64,000 nt of DNA from Prevotellaceae bacterium UBA4332 (GCA_002394365.1 DGTQ01000017.1:360706-424705); one strand, 5' to 3'; numbered from the stretch's first letter, positions 16,766-24,776 are shown. Notes: generated from the letters alone by a model not told the origin. A program made the numbers and translations.

Positions 16766-18607
16766 ATGAATAACATATACAGGAAACTTGTCACTATCCT
16801 TATCTGTGGCACCATGATAACATCGTATTCGGATAACATTGACACCACCACTACTCCCCCTACTGACGAGATAGAAGCCCAATTGCAACAGATGACCCTG
16901 CGCCAGAAGGTAGGTCAGATGTTCTATGTCCGCCCTGAGTCTCTCGACCCATCTATAGATCATGAGACACAAAACATAAAACTGCTGCGGCTACAGGAGG
17001 TGAACCAGGCAATGACGGAGCTTAACAAGGACTACCCCGTAGGAGGCATCATACTCTTTGCCCACAACATCAAGGACGAGGCACAACTATCGACGTTTGT
17101 TTCGCAGATTCGCGCGCTTAACGGCTCGCCCTTGCTCTGTATCGACGAGGAGGGAGGCAGAGTGGCATACATTGCCAACAACGGCAACTTTGATGTGGAG
17201 AAATTCACCTCGATGGAGTCTATCGGACAGACTGGCGACCCCACTAAGGCTTACTACTGCGGCAACACCATAGGCACATACCTGCACAAGTACGGCTTCG
17301 ACATAGATTTTGCCCCTGTCGCTGATGTCAACACTAATCCTGAGAACAGGGTGATAAAAGACCGCGCCTTCTCTGACGACCCCTACGTGGCAGCTCCTAT
17401 GGTGACCAGCTATCTGCAGGGGCTGAGGGATGCAGGAGTAGAAGGCTGCATCAAGCATTTCCCAGGTCATGGTGACACCAAGGCTGACACCCACCATGGC
17501 TATGCAGAGAGCCTGAAGACCTGGAAGGAGATACTCAACTGTGAGATGACAACCTTCAAGGCTGGCATTCGTAGCGGTTGCCGGCTAATCATGACGGCAC
17601 ACCTCTCTCTGCCTAACGTGAAAGGTGCCGAGATGCCTGCCACCATGTCGAGCCTCATACTGCAAGACAAACTGCGTGGCGAACTGGGCTACCAGAACAT
17701 CATCGTAACCGATGCACTGAAGATGCAAGCCATCACAAAACACTATGGCAGCGAGGAAGCAGCCATAAAAGGCATTCAGGCAGGACTTGACATCATGCTC
17801 ATCCCACTACACTTCACCAAGGCATTCGATGCCGTTGTGAATGCGGTGAATACAGGCGTGATAAGCGAGGAGCGCATCAACCAGAGCGTGCGTCGCATAC
17901 TGAAACTGAAGAAAGCCCTTCGCAATCCCGTCGCCCCTGCCATTGACACCAAGCCCCTCGAGGAGTGGCAGGCAGGAGTCACGGTCAGCAATGCCTCCAT
18001 CCTCGCCTTTGGCGGAGTGGATAAGTGCTTCGCTGCAGAGAAAATACCCGATGGCGTATGGCAACGTATGCAAGGCAAGACCTACAAGAAGAATCCATAC
18101 ATAGGTCGTAATGACCTGCGCCACATCCGTGCGCTCCACTGGGACTATGACCAGAAGAGCCATATAGGCGAGATGATTGTCAACAAACAGATAGCTGACG
18201 TAGTGGTGGGCATCTTCCGCAAGCTCTATGATGCTAAGTACCCTATCCAGCGAATGGTATTGCCCGATGTATATAATGCTGATGACGAGACTCAGATGCG
18301 CGACAACAACAGCAGCTCCTTCTGCTATCGTGCAATATCAGGCACCAGAAAGCTGTCAAAGCACGCTCGCGGACTTGCCATAGACATCAACACGCTATAT
18401 AATCCTTACTATAAGGACAGGGCTAACGGCACCCGCTACGTACAACCAGCAACGGCAACCAAGTTCTGCAAGCGCGACTGGGCTTTCCCCTACAAGATAG
18501 ACAAATCCGACCTCTGCTATAAGCTCTTCACCGAGGCAGGCTTCGAATGGGGCGGCTCATGGACCTCATGCAAGGATTATCAGCACTTTGAGTGGATAGA
18601 AGAATGA
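16766..18607 (+). CDS. Fused GH3 beta-N-acetylhexosaminidase and M15 D-Ala-D-Ala carboxypeptidase-like protein
   Basis: A predicted bifunctional cell-wall hydrolase of 613 residues. After an N-terminal signal-like segment (1-24), a GH3 domain of the NagZ type spans about 35-390: LLCIDEEGGRVAY, the KHFPGHGDTKADTHHG signature with K230, H231 and the catalytic-loop D241/H243, and VTDALKMQAI with D316 as likely nucleophile. A second domain at about 420-613 matches M15 (VanY-like) peptidases: SKHARGLAIDIN gives zinc ligands H533 and D540, and DYQHFEW gives H607. Together they would remove GlcNAc from muropeptides and cut the peptide. A TTG at 16757 is also in frame, but ATG 16766 is preferred. The signal peptide implies action in the periplasm, unlike cytoplasmic NagZ. 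Confidence 0.88.
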   Translation: MNNIYRKLVTILICGTMITSYSDNIDTTTTPPTDEIEAQLQQMTLRQKVGQMFYVRPESLDPSIDHETQNIKLLRLQEVNQAMTELNKDYPVGGIILFAHNIKDEAQLSTFVSQIRALNGSPLLCIDEEGGRVAYIANNGNFDVEKFTSMESIGQTGDPTKAYYCGNTIGTYLHKYGFDIDFAPVADVNTNPENRVIKDRAFSDDPYVAAPMVTSYLQGLRDAGVEGCIKHFPGHGDTKADTHHGYAESLKTWKEILNCEMTTFKAGIRSGCRLIMTAHLSLPNVKGAEMPATMSSLILQDKLRGELGYQNIIVTDALKMQAITKHYGSEEAAIKGIQAGLDIMLIPLHFTKAFDAVVNAVNTGVISEERINQSVRRILKLKKALRNPVAPAIDTKPLEEWQAGVTVSNASILAFGGVDKCFAAEKIPDGVWQRMQGKTYKKNPYIGRNDLRHIRALHWDYDQKSHIGEMIVNKQIADVVVGIFRKLYDAKYPIQRMVLPDVYNADDETQMRDNNSSSFCYRAISGTRKLSKHARGLAIDINTLYNPYYKDRANGTRYVQPATATKFCKRDWAFPYKIDKSDLCYKLFTEAGFEWGGSWTSCKDYQHFEWIEE

Positions 18608-18666
18608 CATTCTTCTATCCCTCATAACTAACCAGCAAACGTCCAGAGGCGATTAGTAACACTTCC

Positions 18667-18758
18667 TTTTTTGCCTTTTACAAAATTATTCGTAACTTTG
18701 CAGGCGTATGACAAGCTACAAGGTCTTGAATAGCCATAATTTTTTTCCTTTCTTTTAG
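18667..18758 (+). promoter_or_regulatory. Orphan consensus promoter with a 16-codon frame
   Basis: TTTTTTG ending at 18673, a 19-nt spacer and TAACTTTG (18693-18700) match the Bacteroidetes consensus fully. An ATG at 18708 opens a 16-codon frame ending at 18758 (MTSYKVLNSHNFFPFF). No gene follows for 1.4 kb on this strand. It could drive a small RNA or a leader peptide, or be the relic of a lost gene. Confidence 0.6.
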
Positions 18759-19068
18759 TTTTTAGATTTTCCTTTTGATTTTTCCTTAGATTTTCTTGAG
18801 ATTTTCAGATAAGATTTTTCTTAATTATCGGGGCACTTGCAAAACCCTGTGTTGATTTTTACCACGGATAGCTCGGATAAACACGGATTTCTTTGTTTAT
18901 TTCTCGCCAAGCCGAGATGATGAGGGTTGCACCCTTGAGGCTTTTTCGATTATTCTCTTTTGCGCAAGCAAGCTTGCCCCAAGTGAATATCTCAAAACCT
19001 CGCCGACTATCGCCTGCTCATCATCTCTACGCAAAGAGCCAAGACGCTCCTTCGGAGCTTACGCAAAG

Positions 19069-19625
19069 ACCCCCTCCAACTCCCCCAAGAGGGGAGAAAT
19101 CAAATTTGATGATACAAACATTATTTGCGTATCCCGCAGGGCTTGGCGTGAGCAGTCGCAGACTGCGCCTTTGCCCTTTGCGTAACTAAGAATAACTGGT
19201 GTAACCAGTAGGGGATGCAGGTTAGACATTAGCTGAAAGTTTGCTTTCGGGCGAATGGATGAAGCTACAGACCGATGCTCTCGAAGAGAGTTGTTCTTAG
19301 TGTCTTTGCGAGAAAAAAATGTAAGACACAGGAATTTGCAGGTGAGCCAAATTATCCGTGCAAATGCGCATAATCCGTGGTTAAAATCCCGTCTAAAATC
19401 CTTCAAAAAATCTTGTCCACAAATAAGGGGGACGACTTTTCTTCATTTCGTCATTTCATTCCTCAAAAATCTATTAAAAATCTTTCAGTCATAATCTTAG
19501 TCAAAATCATGTTAGTAAAATTTGTTAGTTAGTTAATAATGTCTGTTTGAGCGCTCTTGGAAAAGTTCGGAAGTCAACTCTCCTTCAGTTGGTACCATCC
19601 CCCTAAACAGGGGGACTGGAGGGGG
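19069..19625. mobile_element. Region bounded by GACCCCCT-type inverted repeats
   Basis: The left end (from about 19069, GACCCCCTCCAACTCCCCC) and the right end (about 19607-19625, complement GACCCCCTCCAGTCCCCC) are inverted copies of the same terminal sequence as the element in wbqC. Each end carries a GC-rich hairpin. The 520 bp between are a mosaic of other repeats and hold no transposase, so this may be one larger element or two independent short ones. Confidence 0.5.
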
Positions 19626-19739
19626 TCTTTCTCCGTCCTTTTCTATATGCAAAGTTACAAGAAAATTGTGGTCTGTGCAAGGAAAACGGGGTATTTAACA
19701 TGCGCGGAAGGCCAGTATTTTCGGGGCTTGCGAGGGGGT

Positions 19740-19823
19740 GATGCAGAAGCAGTGCTTCTGGATGCAGAAGTAATGCTTCTGCACGCAGAGGTAATGCTTC
19801 TACCACCAGAAGTATAGCTTTTG
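19740..19823. repeat. 21-bp palindromic tandem array (copy 2)
   Basis: Four consecutive 21-bp units, each an imperfect palindrome around GCAGAAGCAGTGCTTCTG. The units differ at a few positions but mostly keep complementary arms. Confidence 0.85.
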
Positions 19824-19885
19824 CGTTTTTGGGCGAAAAGGGCGGAATTGGCGACGGGGTTTTTAACATATTCTCAATATTAACC

Positions 19886-20075
19886 TGATTACAGATTACA
19901 GTATTACAGTTTCTTAGGAGGTAGGTAAAATCTGCCAACAAGAAAGTTACATTATATATATAATATATATATATTATATATATAATGTAAAATATATTAA
20001 CTATTCTTTCCCCTCCTCTTAGCATTAGTGTGTGATGTGCTCATGAGAAAACTGTAATCTGTAATACTGTAATCG
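19886..20075. repeat. Nested palindrome with perfect 44-bp centre
   Basis: Bases 19947-19990 form a perfect palindrome, two 22-bp arms of alternating AT with TTAC/GTAA ends and no spacer. It is flanked by inverted heptamer arrays, ATTACAG-type at about 19886-19912 and CTGTAAT-type at about 20048-20073, and further short complementary blocks (TTAGGAGG, CCTCCTCTTA). The whole could extrude as a cruciform of up to about 190 bp. Confidence 0.85.
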
Positions 20076-20130
20076 ACATAACAGCGTTTTAGTGACAGAT
20101 GACAGTTCTCGTACAACTTTTCTGTGTTTT

Positions 20131-20922
20131 TTATTTTTTCAGTACTCGGTTGAGCTGATAGAGTGAGGGAAGAGCTATCATCAGTGAGCAGATAACGGCT
20201 TGCCAAACGGCAAGGGTGTTGCCTCCGAAATAGTCTATGAGGGGAGCATCTACAGGAAAGGTGGGAAACATCTTTACTGCTACGTAGGCAGCCGAGTTGT
20301 TTATCCAATGGAGGATAAACCCTGGCACTATACTATTGGTTCTGACAAAAAGCCAACCAAGCAGACAACCTACTATGAAGGCATGGGGCATCTGAGCTGG
20401 ATTGAAATGTATGCCTGCAAAGATAAGAGCAGAAACAAGGATAGTTACCAAGCTAGCAAATTGAAAATTATGACTGTTAAAGTAGGTTTGCAAAGCTCGG
20501 ATGATGGCTCCACGAAAGACGACTTCCTCCATGAGGGGACCAAGCATACAGACGGCAAAGTAGCCCTCTGGCAGTTTGAGCATTTCCACTATGGCATCGC
20601 CTACTGTGTCTATTCGCCAAGACTCGGGTATCTGCTCTTCGAGCAGGGCAAGGGGAAGGATTATGCCTATGGCAAGGAGTGACGTCCAGAAAAGGGCGAG
20701 CCAAGGTCGGGTGCGAATGTAGTTGCGACTTACGGGGCACCACTTTAAGCCAAGGAATAAAGCCAGGATTATGACGTCTGTGGCTACAGAGGCATATATC
20801 AAACCTTGGGCAGACTCAGCACTTACGGCTGGAACCCACATTTTGAGCACTAAAGCTACGAGAGCAGCTACTGTCAGTTGGACTGCTATGAATAATAATG
20901 TGTAAAGGAGGGTTCGTTTCAT
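20131..20922 (-). CDS. CPBP-family (CAAX protease-like) intramembrane metalloprotease
   Basis: A multi-pass membrane protein of 263 residues with about seven to eight hydrophobic segments. The CPBP/Abi motifs are complete: MEEVVFRG with E132, E133 and R137; FAGIHF with H172; and HWINN with H205 and N209. These residues form the glutamate/histidine metal site of the family. Bacterial members are linked to processing of membrane proteins or peptides, but the substrate here is unknown. The ATG at 20922 lies 3 bases after the stop of the HAD-RibF gene, so the two are almost certainly co-transcribed and possibly translationally coupled. No clear terminator is seen downstream before the repeat island. 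Confidence 0.92.
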   Translation of the reverse strand: MKRTLLYTLLFIAVQLTVAALVALVLKMWVPAVSAESAQGLIYASVATDVIILALFLGLKWCPVSRNYIRTRPWLALFWTSLLAIGIILPLALLEEQIPESWRIDTVGDAIVEMLKLPEGYFAVCMLGPLMEEVVFRGAIIRALQTYFNSHNFQFASLVTILVSALIFAGIHFNPAQMPHAFIVGCLLGWLFVRTNSIVPGFILHWINNSAAYVAVKMFPTFPVDAPLIDYFGGNTLAVWQAVICSLMIALPSLYQLNRVLKK

Positions 20923-20925
20923 GAA

Positions 20926-22491
20926 TTAAGAATTAAGATTGCCAAGTATGAACTCTTTGTCGAGGGTTATTTGTTCTTTTAATTCCTCTGGAGAGGCAAA
21001 CTTCTTTTCATCCCGCACCTTGCGTAGGAACTCTACAGTTATCTCTTTGCCATAGATATCGCCGATGAAATCGAAGATATTTGTCTCTATCGTGACAGAA
21101 TTGTCTGGTTTCACATTATGGTATGTTGGTCTTGTGCCAATATTCGTCATGCCCTGATATTTCTTTCCGTCAAGCACAACACTTGCTGCATAGACACCAT
21201 TAGGAGGCAGGAGTTTATGGGCAGGCGGAAGGATGTTCGCCGTTGGGAAGCCTATCTTCCTGCCTTCTTTGTAACCTTCAATCACCTTGCCTGAAACAGA
21301 GTATGGTCTGCCGAGGCACATAGTAGCCTCCTCCATCTGTCCTTCTTCCACCGCATGACGCACATGAGAGGAGGACACCCTTACTCCCTCTACATCAACA
21401 GGGTTGGCAAGCAGAACCTTTATGCCCAATTCCTTGCCATAGTGCTGGTAGTCCTCGAAAGTCTCAGTATGATTTCTCTTGCCAAAGCGATTGTCATAGC
21501 CTAAGAGCAGGAGCCTGACGCCAAACTCATCCCTGAGGTATTTCTCCATGAAATCATGGGCTGAAACCTGGGCAAGTTCTCTGTTGAACGAGAGGACTTT
21601 TACGTTATCCACAATACTCTCAAGCAAGGCTACCTTCTCATCGAGAGTGGTGAGGAAAGATGCCTTGAACGTAGCATCAAACAACTCGCGAGGATGCTTG
21701 TCAAAGGTGATGACAAGGGGAGACATATTATATTTTGCAGCAACCTCCTTGAGACGGTCGAGCACATAGCGATGTCCTGTGTGTACTCCGTCGAAATTGC
21801 CTATGACTGCGGCAACAGCCTCTTTTGATGCTATCTCATTACGCAGTACGTGCATCCAGGCATTGCCCAGAGGGTCATGTATGGAATGGATGCCTACACG
21901 TCTTGCTCCCTCGCAATTTTTGGCGGAATCATCGAAGAAAATGATGTCTTCTGCCTTAACACCCGTCACATCTATCACATGCTGATAAATCCTCTCGTCA
22001 GGCTTCACCATACCCAGCTCACAGGAGAGGAAAACGTGGTCAAAATAATCCTCAACCTTATAACCATCAACTCCAAAGAAGTTCTCGACAGAGAAGTTCC
22101 AGTGCATCCAGTTGGTATTGGATAGTATAGCCGTCTTATAGCCAAGGTCATCATGCAGATGCTTGATAAAGCGCAGTTTCTCCTTGCTTATGCCAACAAG
22201 CAACTCATTCCAAGCCCAGATGATATCCTCGTCTTTTGTTTGGCAAGGATGAAAGACTCCCTCCTTATCGGTATAAGACGACTGGCGACGTGCTTCCTGG
22301 CAAAAAACATCGGTTTCACCGCCTAATTCTATCTCATGAAAGAGGTCTTCGGAGCGATGTTCATCTACGTAGCCAGCAATAGCTCCGCAACCTACTTTGT
22401 AGAGGGCATCGACACAACGCTGTTTGTTGAGATCGACTATGACGCACCCAAAATCGAAGAGGAGAAGCTTTGAACGTTGAAAATTGAACAT
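20926..22491 (-). CDS. ribF: HAD hydrolase fused to bifunctional riboflavin kinase/FAD synthetase
   Basis: Residues 1-215 form a HAD-superfamily hydrolase: LFDFG with D13 as probable nucleophile, ILSNT (S124), K163 in MVKPDE, and DD at 187-188. Residues from about 226 to 521 are a complete RibF: the FAD synthetase ATP site GNFDGVHTGH at 231-240, HVRHAVEEGQMEEA, and the riboflavin kinase motif GRKIGFPTAN at 410-419, ending with EELKEQITLDKEFIL. RibF converts riboflavin to FMN and FAD. The HAD half could be a pathway or FMN phosphatase, or unrelated. No stop codon or other interruption is seen between the halves. The ATG and first residues (MFNFQRSK) are encoded by heptanucleotide repeats. It lies between a TlpA-like lipoprotein gene (36 bases upstream) and the CPBP gene. 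Confidence 0.9.
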   Translation of the reverse strand: MFNFQRSKLLLFDFGCVIVDLNKQRCVDALYKVGCGAIAGYVDEHRSEDLFHEIELGGETDVFCQEARRQSSYTDKEGVFHPCQTKDEDIIWAWNELLVGISKEKLRFIKHLHDDLGYKTAILSNTNWMHWNFSVENFFGVDGYKVEDYFDHVFLSCELGMVKPDERIYQHVIDVTGVKAEDIIFFDDSAKNCEGARRVGIHSIHDPLGNAWMHVLRNEIASKEAVAAVIGNFDGVHTGHRYVLDRLKEVAAKYNMSPLVITFDKHPRELFDATFKASFLTTLDEKVALLESIVDNVKVLSFNRELAQVSAHDFMEKYLRDEFGVRLLLLGYDNRFGKRNHTETFEDYQHYGKELGIKVLLANPVDVEGVRVSSSHVRHAVEEGQMEEATMCLGRPYSVSGKVIEGYKEGRKIGFPTANILPPAHKLLPPNGVYAASVVLDGKKYQGMTNIGTRPTYHNVKPDNSVTIETNIFDFIGDIYGKEITVEFLRKVRDEKKFASPEELKEQITLDKEFILGNLNS

Positions 22492-22502
22492 TGAAAATCG
22501 GG
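22462..22502. repeat. Heptanucleotide array over the HAD-RibF start codon
   Basis: About four TTGAACG/TTGAAAA heptamers on the plus strand. On the minus strand they read as the start codon and first codons of the HAD-RibF gene. A change of one unit would shift the frame between the ATG and the HAD domain. Confidence 0.8.
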
Positions 22503-22527
22503 ATTATTACTGGTAACTATTGGACAA

Positions 22528-23691
22528 CTACTTATTGAGCAATGTTTTTATCTCTGCCTCTACATCATCTATCTGCTCTCCACGCTTATAGAGCGAATTG
22601 GTGCGATCGATAAGGAAATAAGATGGCAACTGCTGTACGAAATATCTGAGGAGATACTCAGACTGCAAGCCCTTGTTATCCCTCACGCATATCCAAGGGA
22701 GAGCTGCAGTCTGGGTTTTCCAGAAATGCTCGTTGGAATCGAAGGAAACCTGATAAATCTGCAAGCCCTGTGCATGATACTTGTTATACAAATCTCTGAG
22801 CATCATGATGCGCTCTGTGCTATAGTCGGAAGCAAAAACATGGAAATCGAGAAGCACCACCTTGCCCTTCAGCTCAGTGAGGGAGCGACGCTTGCCCTTA
22901 TTGTCGATGAGAGGAATATCTATGAGTGAGACCTCCGAAACCTTTGAGGCATCTATCTGGTAAGGCTTCTCCTGAGCCTTGAGTATGCGCACCTGCCTCA
23001 TGCCCTCAATGGCGATGTTATGGAGGTTTTTGCCGCGCAGAGCGTTAGGATAGAAACTATCCCACGAGGTAGCAACAGCAGCAAAGGTCTTTACGTCCAT
23101 CTCCGACTCGCGAGGGTTGAAGATAAGCATATCGCCAAGAGACTGGAAGAGGGCAAAATAGGCATAAGCCTTCTGGGGCTCCTTGAAGATATAGTTCATG
23201 CGGACATTCTCCTTATAAGCCTCAACAATCTTTCTTATGCTGTCGCCAGACTGCTCCATACCCAAAGAGGGATTCTCGCTGATGGAGAGAGCCTGAGCCA
23301 GAAGTTGTTGCTGAAGAAGGGATAATTCCTTGATTTTATCGCAGTTTTCACTACCCTCTACCTCATAGCGGGTTGACATAGTGGGATAAGAGGCTTTTAT
23401 GCGGATAGTCTCGATGGAATCGACAGAAATGTTGATTATACCGTCTGAAATACGCAGGCGATAGAAGTCTGGCGCCTCTGGTCTTTCGCCTGAGAAAGAG
23501 AAAGCACCGTCAGCAGAAAGTTTGACAGAGTCAACCACCACAGGACCATCAAGACTCATATTCTCAAAATAGAGCACGGAGTCCTTAGCATCGGTAATGT
23601 TACCTTCCACATGGAATTTTCCCTTGCCACATCCCACCAGCATGAGAGCCAGGAGGGAAAGGATACCTATATTTAACCTTTTCATTTTCAC
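22528..23691 (-). CDS. DUF4369/TlpA-like lipoprotein lacking the redox cysteines
   Basis: A predicted lipoprotein (signal MKMKRLNIGILSLLALMLVG followed by Cys) of 387 residues. The N-terminal part (about 25-110) fits DUF4369 (FHVEGNITDAKDSVLYFENM). The C-terminal part (about 250-387) is thioredoxin/AhpC-like: LIDIPLIDNKGKRRSLTELK, KVVLLDFHVFASDYSTERI, LPSYFLIDR. Where TlpA proteins carry W-C-x-x-C this one has FASDYS with no cysteine, so disulfide chemistry is not expected; a binding or structural role is more likely. It has its own consensus promoter (23738-23768) and precedes the HAD-RibF and CPBP genes on the same strand, probably as the first gene of the operon. Confidence 0.88.
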   Translation of the reverse strand: MKMKRLNIGILSLLALMLVGCGKGKFHVEGNITDAKDSVLYFENMSLDGPVVVDSVKLSADGAFSFSGERPEAPDFYRLRISDGIINISVDSIETIRIKASYPTMSTRYEVEGSENCDKIKELSLLQQQLLAQALSISENPSLGMEQSGDSIRKIVEAYKENVRMNYIFKEPQKAYAYFALFQSLGDMLIFNPRESEMDVKTFAAVATSWDSFYPNALRGKNLHNIAIEGMRQVRILKAQEKPYQIDASKVSEVSLIDIPLIDNKGKRRSLTELKGKVVLLDFHVFASDYSTERIMMLRDLYNKYHAQGLQIYQVSFDSNEHFWKTQTAALPWICVRDNKGLQSEYLLRYFVQQLPSYFLIDRTNSLYKRGEQIDDVEAEIKTLLNK

Positions 23692-23737
23692 TATGTTTTT
23701 TGATGTTTTCTGTTAGAATTTCACCTTTTCAGGCATG

Positions 23738-23768
23738 CAAAGGTACTAAAAATAGTTCATAATTCAAA
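23738..23768 (-). promoter_or_regulatory. Promoter of the lipoprotein-ribF-CPBP operon
   Basis: On the minus strand TTTG (23765-23768), a 19-nt spacer and TACCTTTG (23738-23745). Expected start near 23733, about 42 nt before the ATG. Confidence 0.85.
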
Positions 23769-23808
23769 AAACTTTGTACTTTATACATCGTACTTTATTC
23801 TTTTTTTG

Positions 23809-23816
23809 TACCTTTG
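23809..23816 (+). promoter_or_regulatory. -7 box touching the DUF4294 start (possible leaderless mRNA)
   Basis: TACCTTTG ends 4 bases before GTG 23821. The surrounding TTTTTTTGTACCTTTGCAAC is identical to the sequence before the BASS transporter at 41994-42013. Confidence 0.65.
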
Positions 23817-23820
23817 CAAC

Positions 23821-24480
23821 GTGATATGCCCTTCTTCACATAGTCTCAGAACGGTGGTCTTTTCATTGTGCTTAATGCTTGTGGCTATGCCCCTCGTGGC
23901 GCAGAAACACCATAAGACAAAGCCCGAAGACAGGAAGGTGGATATGGACAACCCCACGTTTGTTCCTATGGTGAAGGTAGGAAAAGTGCTCGATGCTGGA
24001 GACAGCATAAAGTACGTGGAGATGAACAACGTCTATGTCTATGCACCCTTGGAGTTCAAGAACGACAAGCAACGCAGAACCTACGACCGACTGGTATATA
24101 ACGTAAAGAAAGTGCTCCCTATAGCCAAAGAGGTGAACAGAGCCATCATCGAGACCTACGAATATCTGGAAACCCTGCCAAACGACGAGGCAAGACGAGC
24201 CCACATGAAGTTTGTGGAGAAGAGCATCAAGGCTGAATACACGCCGAGGATGAAGAAGCTGAGCCTGACGCAGGGAAAACTGCTGATAAAGCTCGTATAC
24301 AGAGAGACTAACTCAAGCACCTACGAACTTGTCAAGGCTTTCTTTGGCACTACGAGGGCTGTGTTCTACCAGTCGTTTGCGTGGATGTTTGGCGCTTCAC
24401 TCAAGAAGATGTATGATGCCGAGGGTGACGACAAACTGACGGAACGCGTGGTAAGACTGGTGGAGGCAGGGCAGTTGTGA
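23821..24480 (+). CDS. DUF4294 secreted protein
   Basis: A protein of about 219 residues with a signal-like N-terminus (hydrophobic VVFSLCLMLVAMPLVA, cleavage before QKHHK) and the DUF4294 domain at about 60-210 (RRTYDRLVYNVKKVLPIAKE, TLTQGKLLIKLVYRET, FFGTTRAVFYQSFAWMFG read with small differences). Function unknown; the family is common in Bacteroidetes and usually exported. The frame is open upstream to a TTG at 23806, but that lies in the promoter; GTG 23821 would give a nearly leaderless mRNA, and GTG 23854 is an alternative. Divergent from the lipoprotein operon. Start uncertain, product confident. Confidence 0.82.
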   Translation: MICPSSHSLRTVVFSLCLMLVAMPLVAQKHHKTKPEDRKVDMDNPTFVPMVKVGKVLDAGDSIKYVEMNNVYVYAPLEFKNDKQRRTYDRLVYNVKKVLPIAKEVNRAIIETYEYLETLPNDEARRAHMKFVEKSIKAEYTPRMKKLSLTQGKLLIKLVYRETNSSTYELVKAFFGTTRAVFYQSFAWMFGASLKKMYDAEGDDKLTERVVRLVEAGQL

Positions 24481-24776
24481 CAATTCACAGTTCACAGTTC
24501 ATAATTATAGGTCATAAGGTTTATTTGGATTAAGGATTAAGGTTGTTTGGATTAAGGTTTATTTGTAGTAAGCTTTTATTCTTTCTTGCGCTCCAATAGG
24601 TGCTCAGGCGAGCATAGCTCGGAGTCTTCCTTTCACCATTATTCACTTTTCACCTTAAAACCTGTAATCGGACGCACCGCAGGTGCTACGCTTGCCTAAG
24701 CAAGAAAGCAAAGCGACCTGAATACCAGACACCTTTCATAATGCGTAATTAAAACCAAAACTATTATAAAAGAAAA
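24481..24776. repeat. Repeat-filled gap before the pectate lyase cluster
   Basis: TTCACAG heptamers (24483-24505), GGATTAA-type repeats (24525-24570), a GCGAGCATAGCTCGG hairpin (24600-24632) and a full TAATCGGACGC element (about 24665-24722) related to the one splitting the tRNA copy. No TAnnTTTG promoter is evident before the lyase ATG at 24777. Confidence 0.7.

Larger units (their letters stand above)
18608..20130. other. Gene-free repeat island
   Basis: About 1.5 kb without a convincing gene. From left to right: an orphan promoter with a 16-codon frame (18667-18758); T-rich AGATTTTC-type repeats (18739-18830); an ACCACGGAT...CACGGATTT segment (18855-18890) with an inverted relative at about 19350-19385; CTCCTTCGGAG hairpins and CGCAAAGAC-type repeats (19030-19080); GACCCCCT inverted ends near 19069 and 19625; a segment related to 55055-55175 (19385-19505); a 21-bp array (19740-19823); and a nested palindrome (19886-20075). 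Small frames here have no ribosome-binding signal or family resemblance. Confidence 0.8.

Noticed and set aside
18893..19189. A 98-codon frame in the first repeat island
   Set aside because: Its peptide (PPPTPPRGE and similar) is a translation of palindromic repeats; no start signal or family resemblance.
19557..19817. An 86-codon frame over the second 21-bp array
   Set aside because: It spans a GACCCCCT repeat end and the array; no evidence of coding.
20200..20682. A 160-codon plus-strand frame
   Set aside because: Antisense to the CPBP protease gene, which has all its metal-site motifs.
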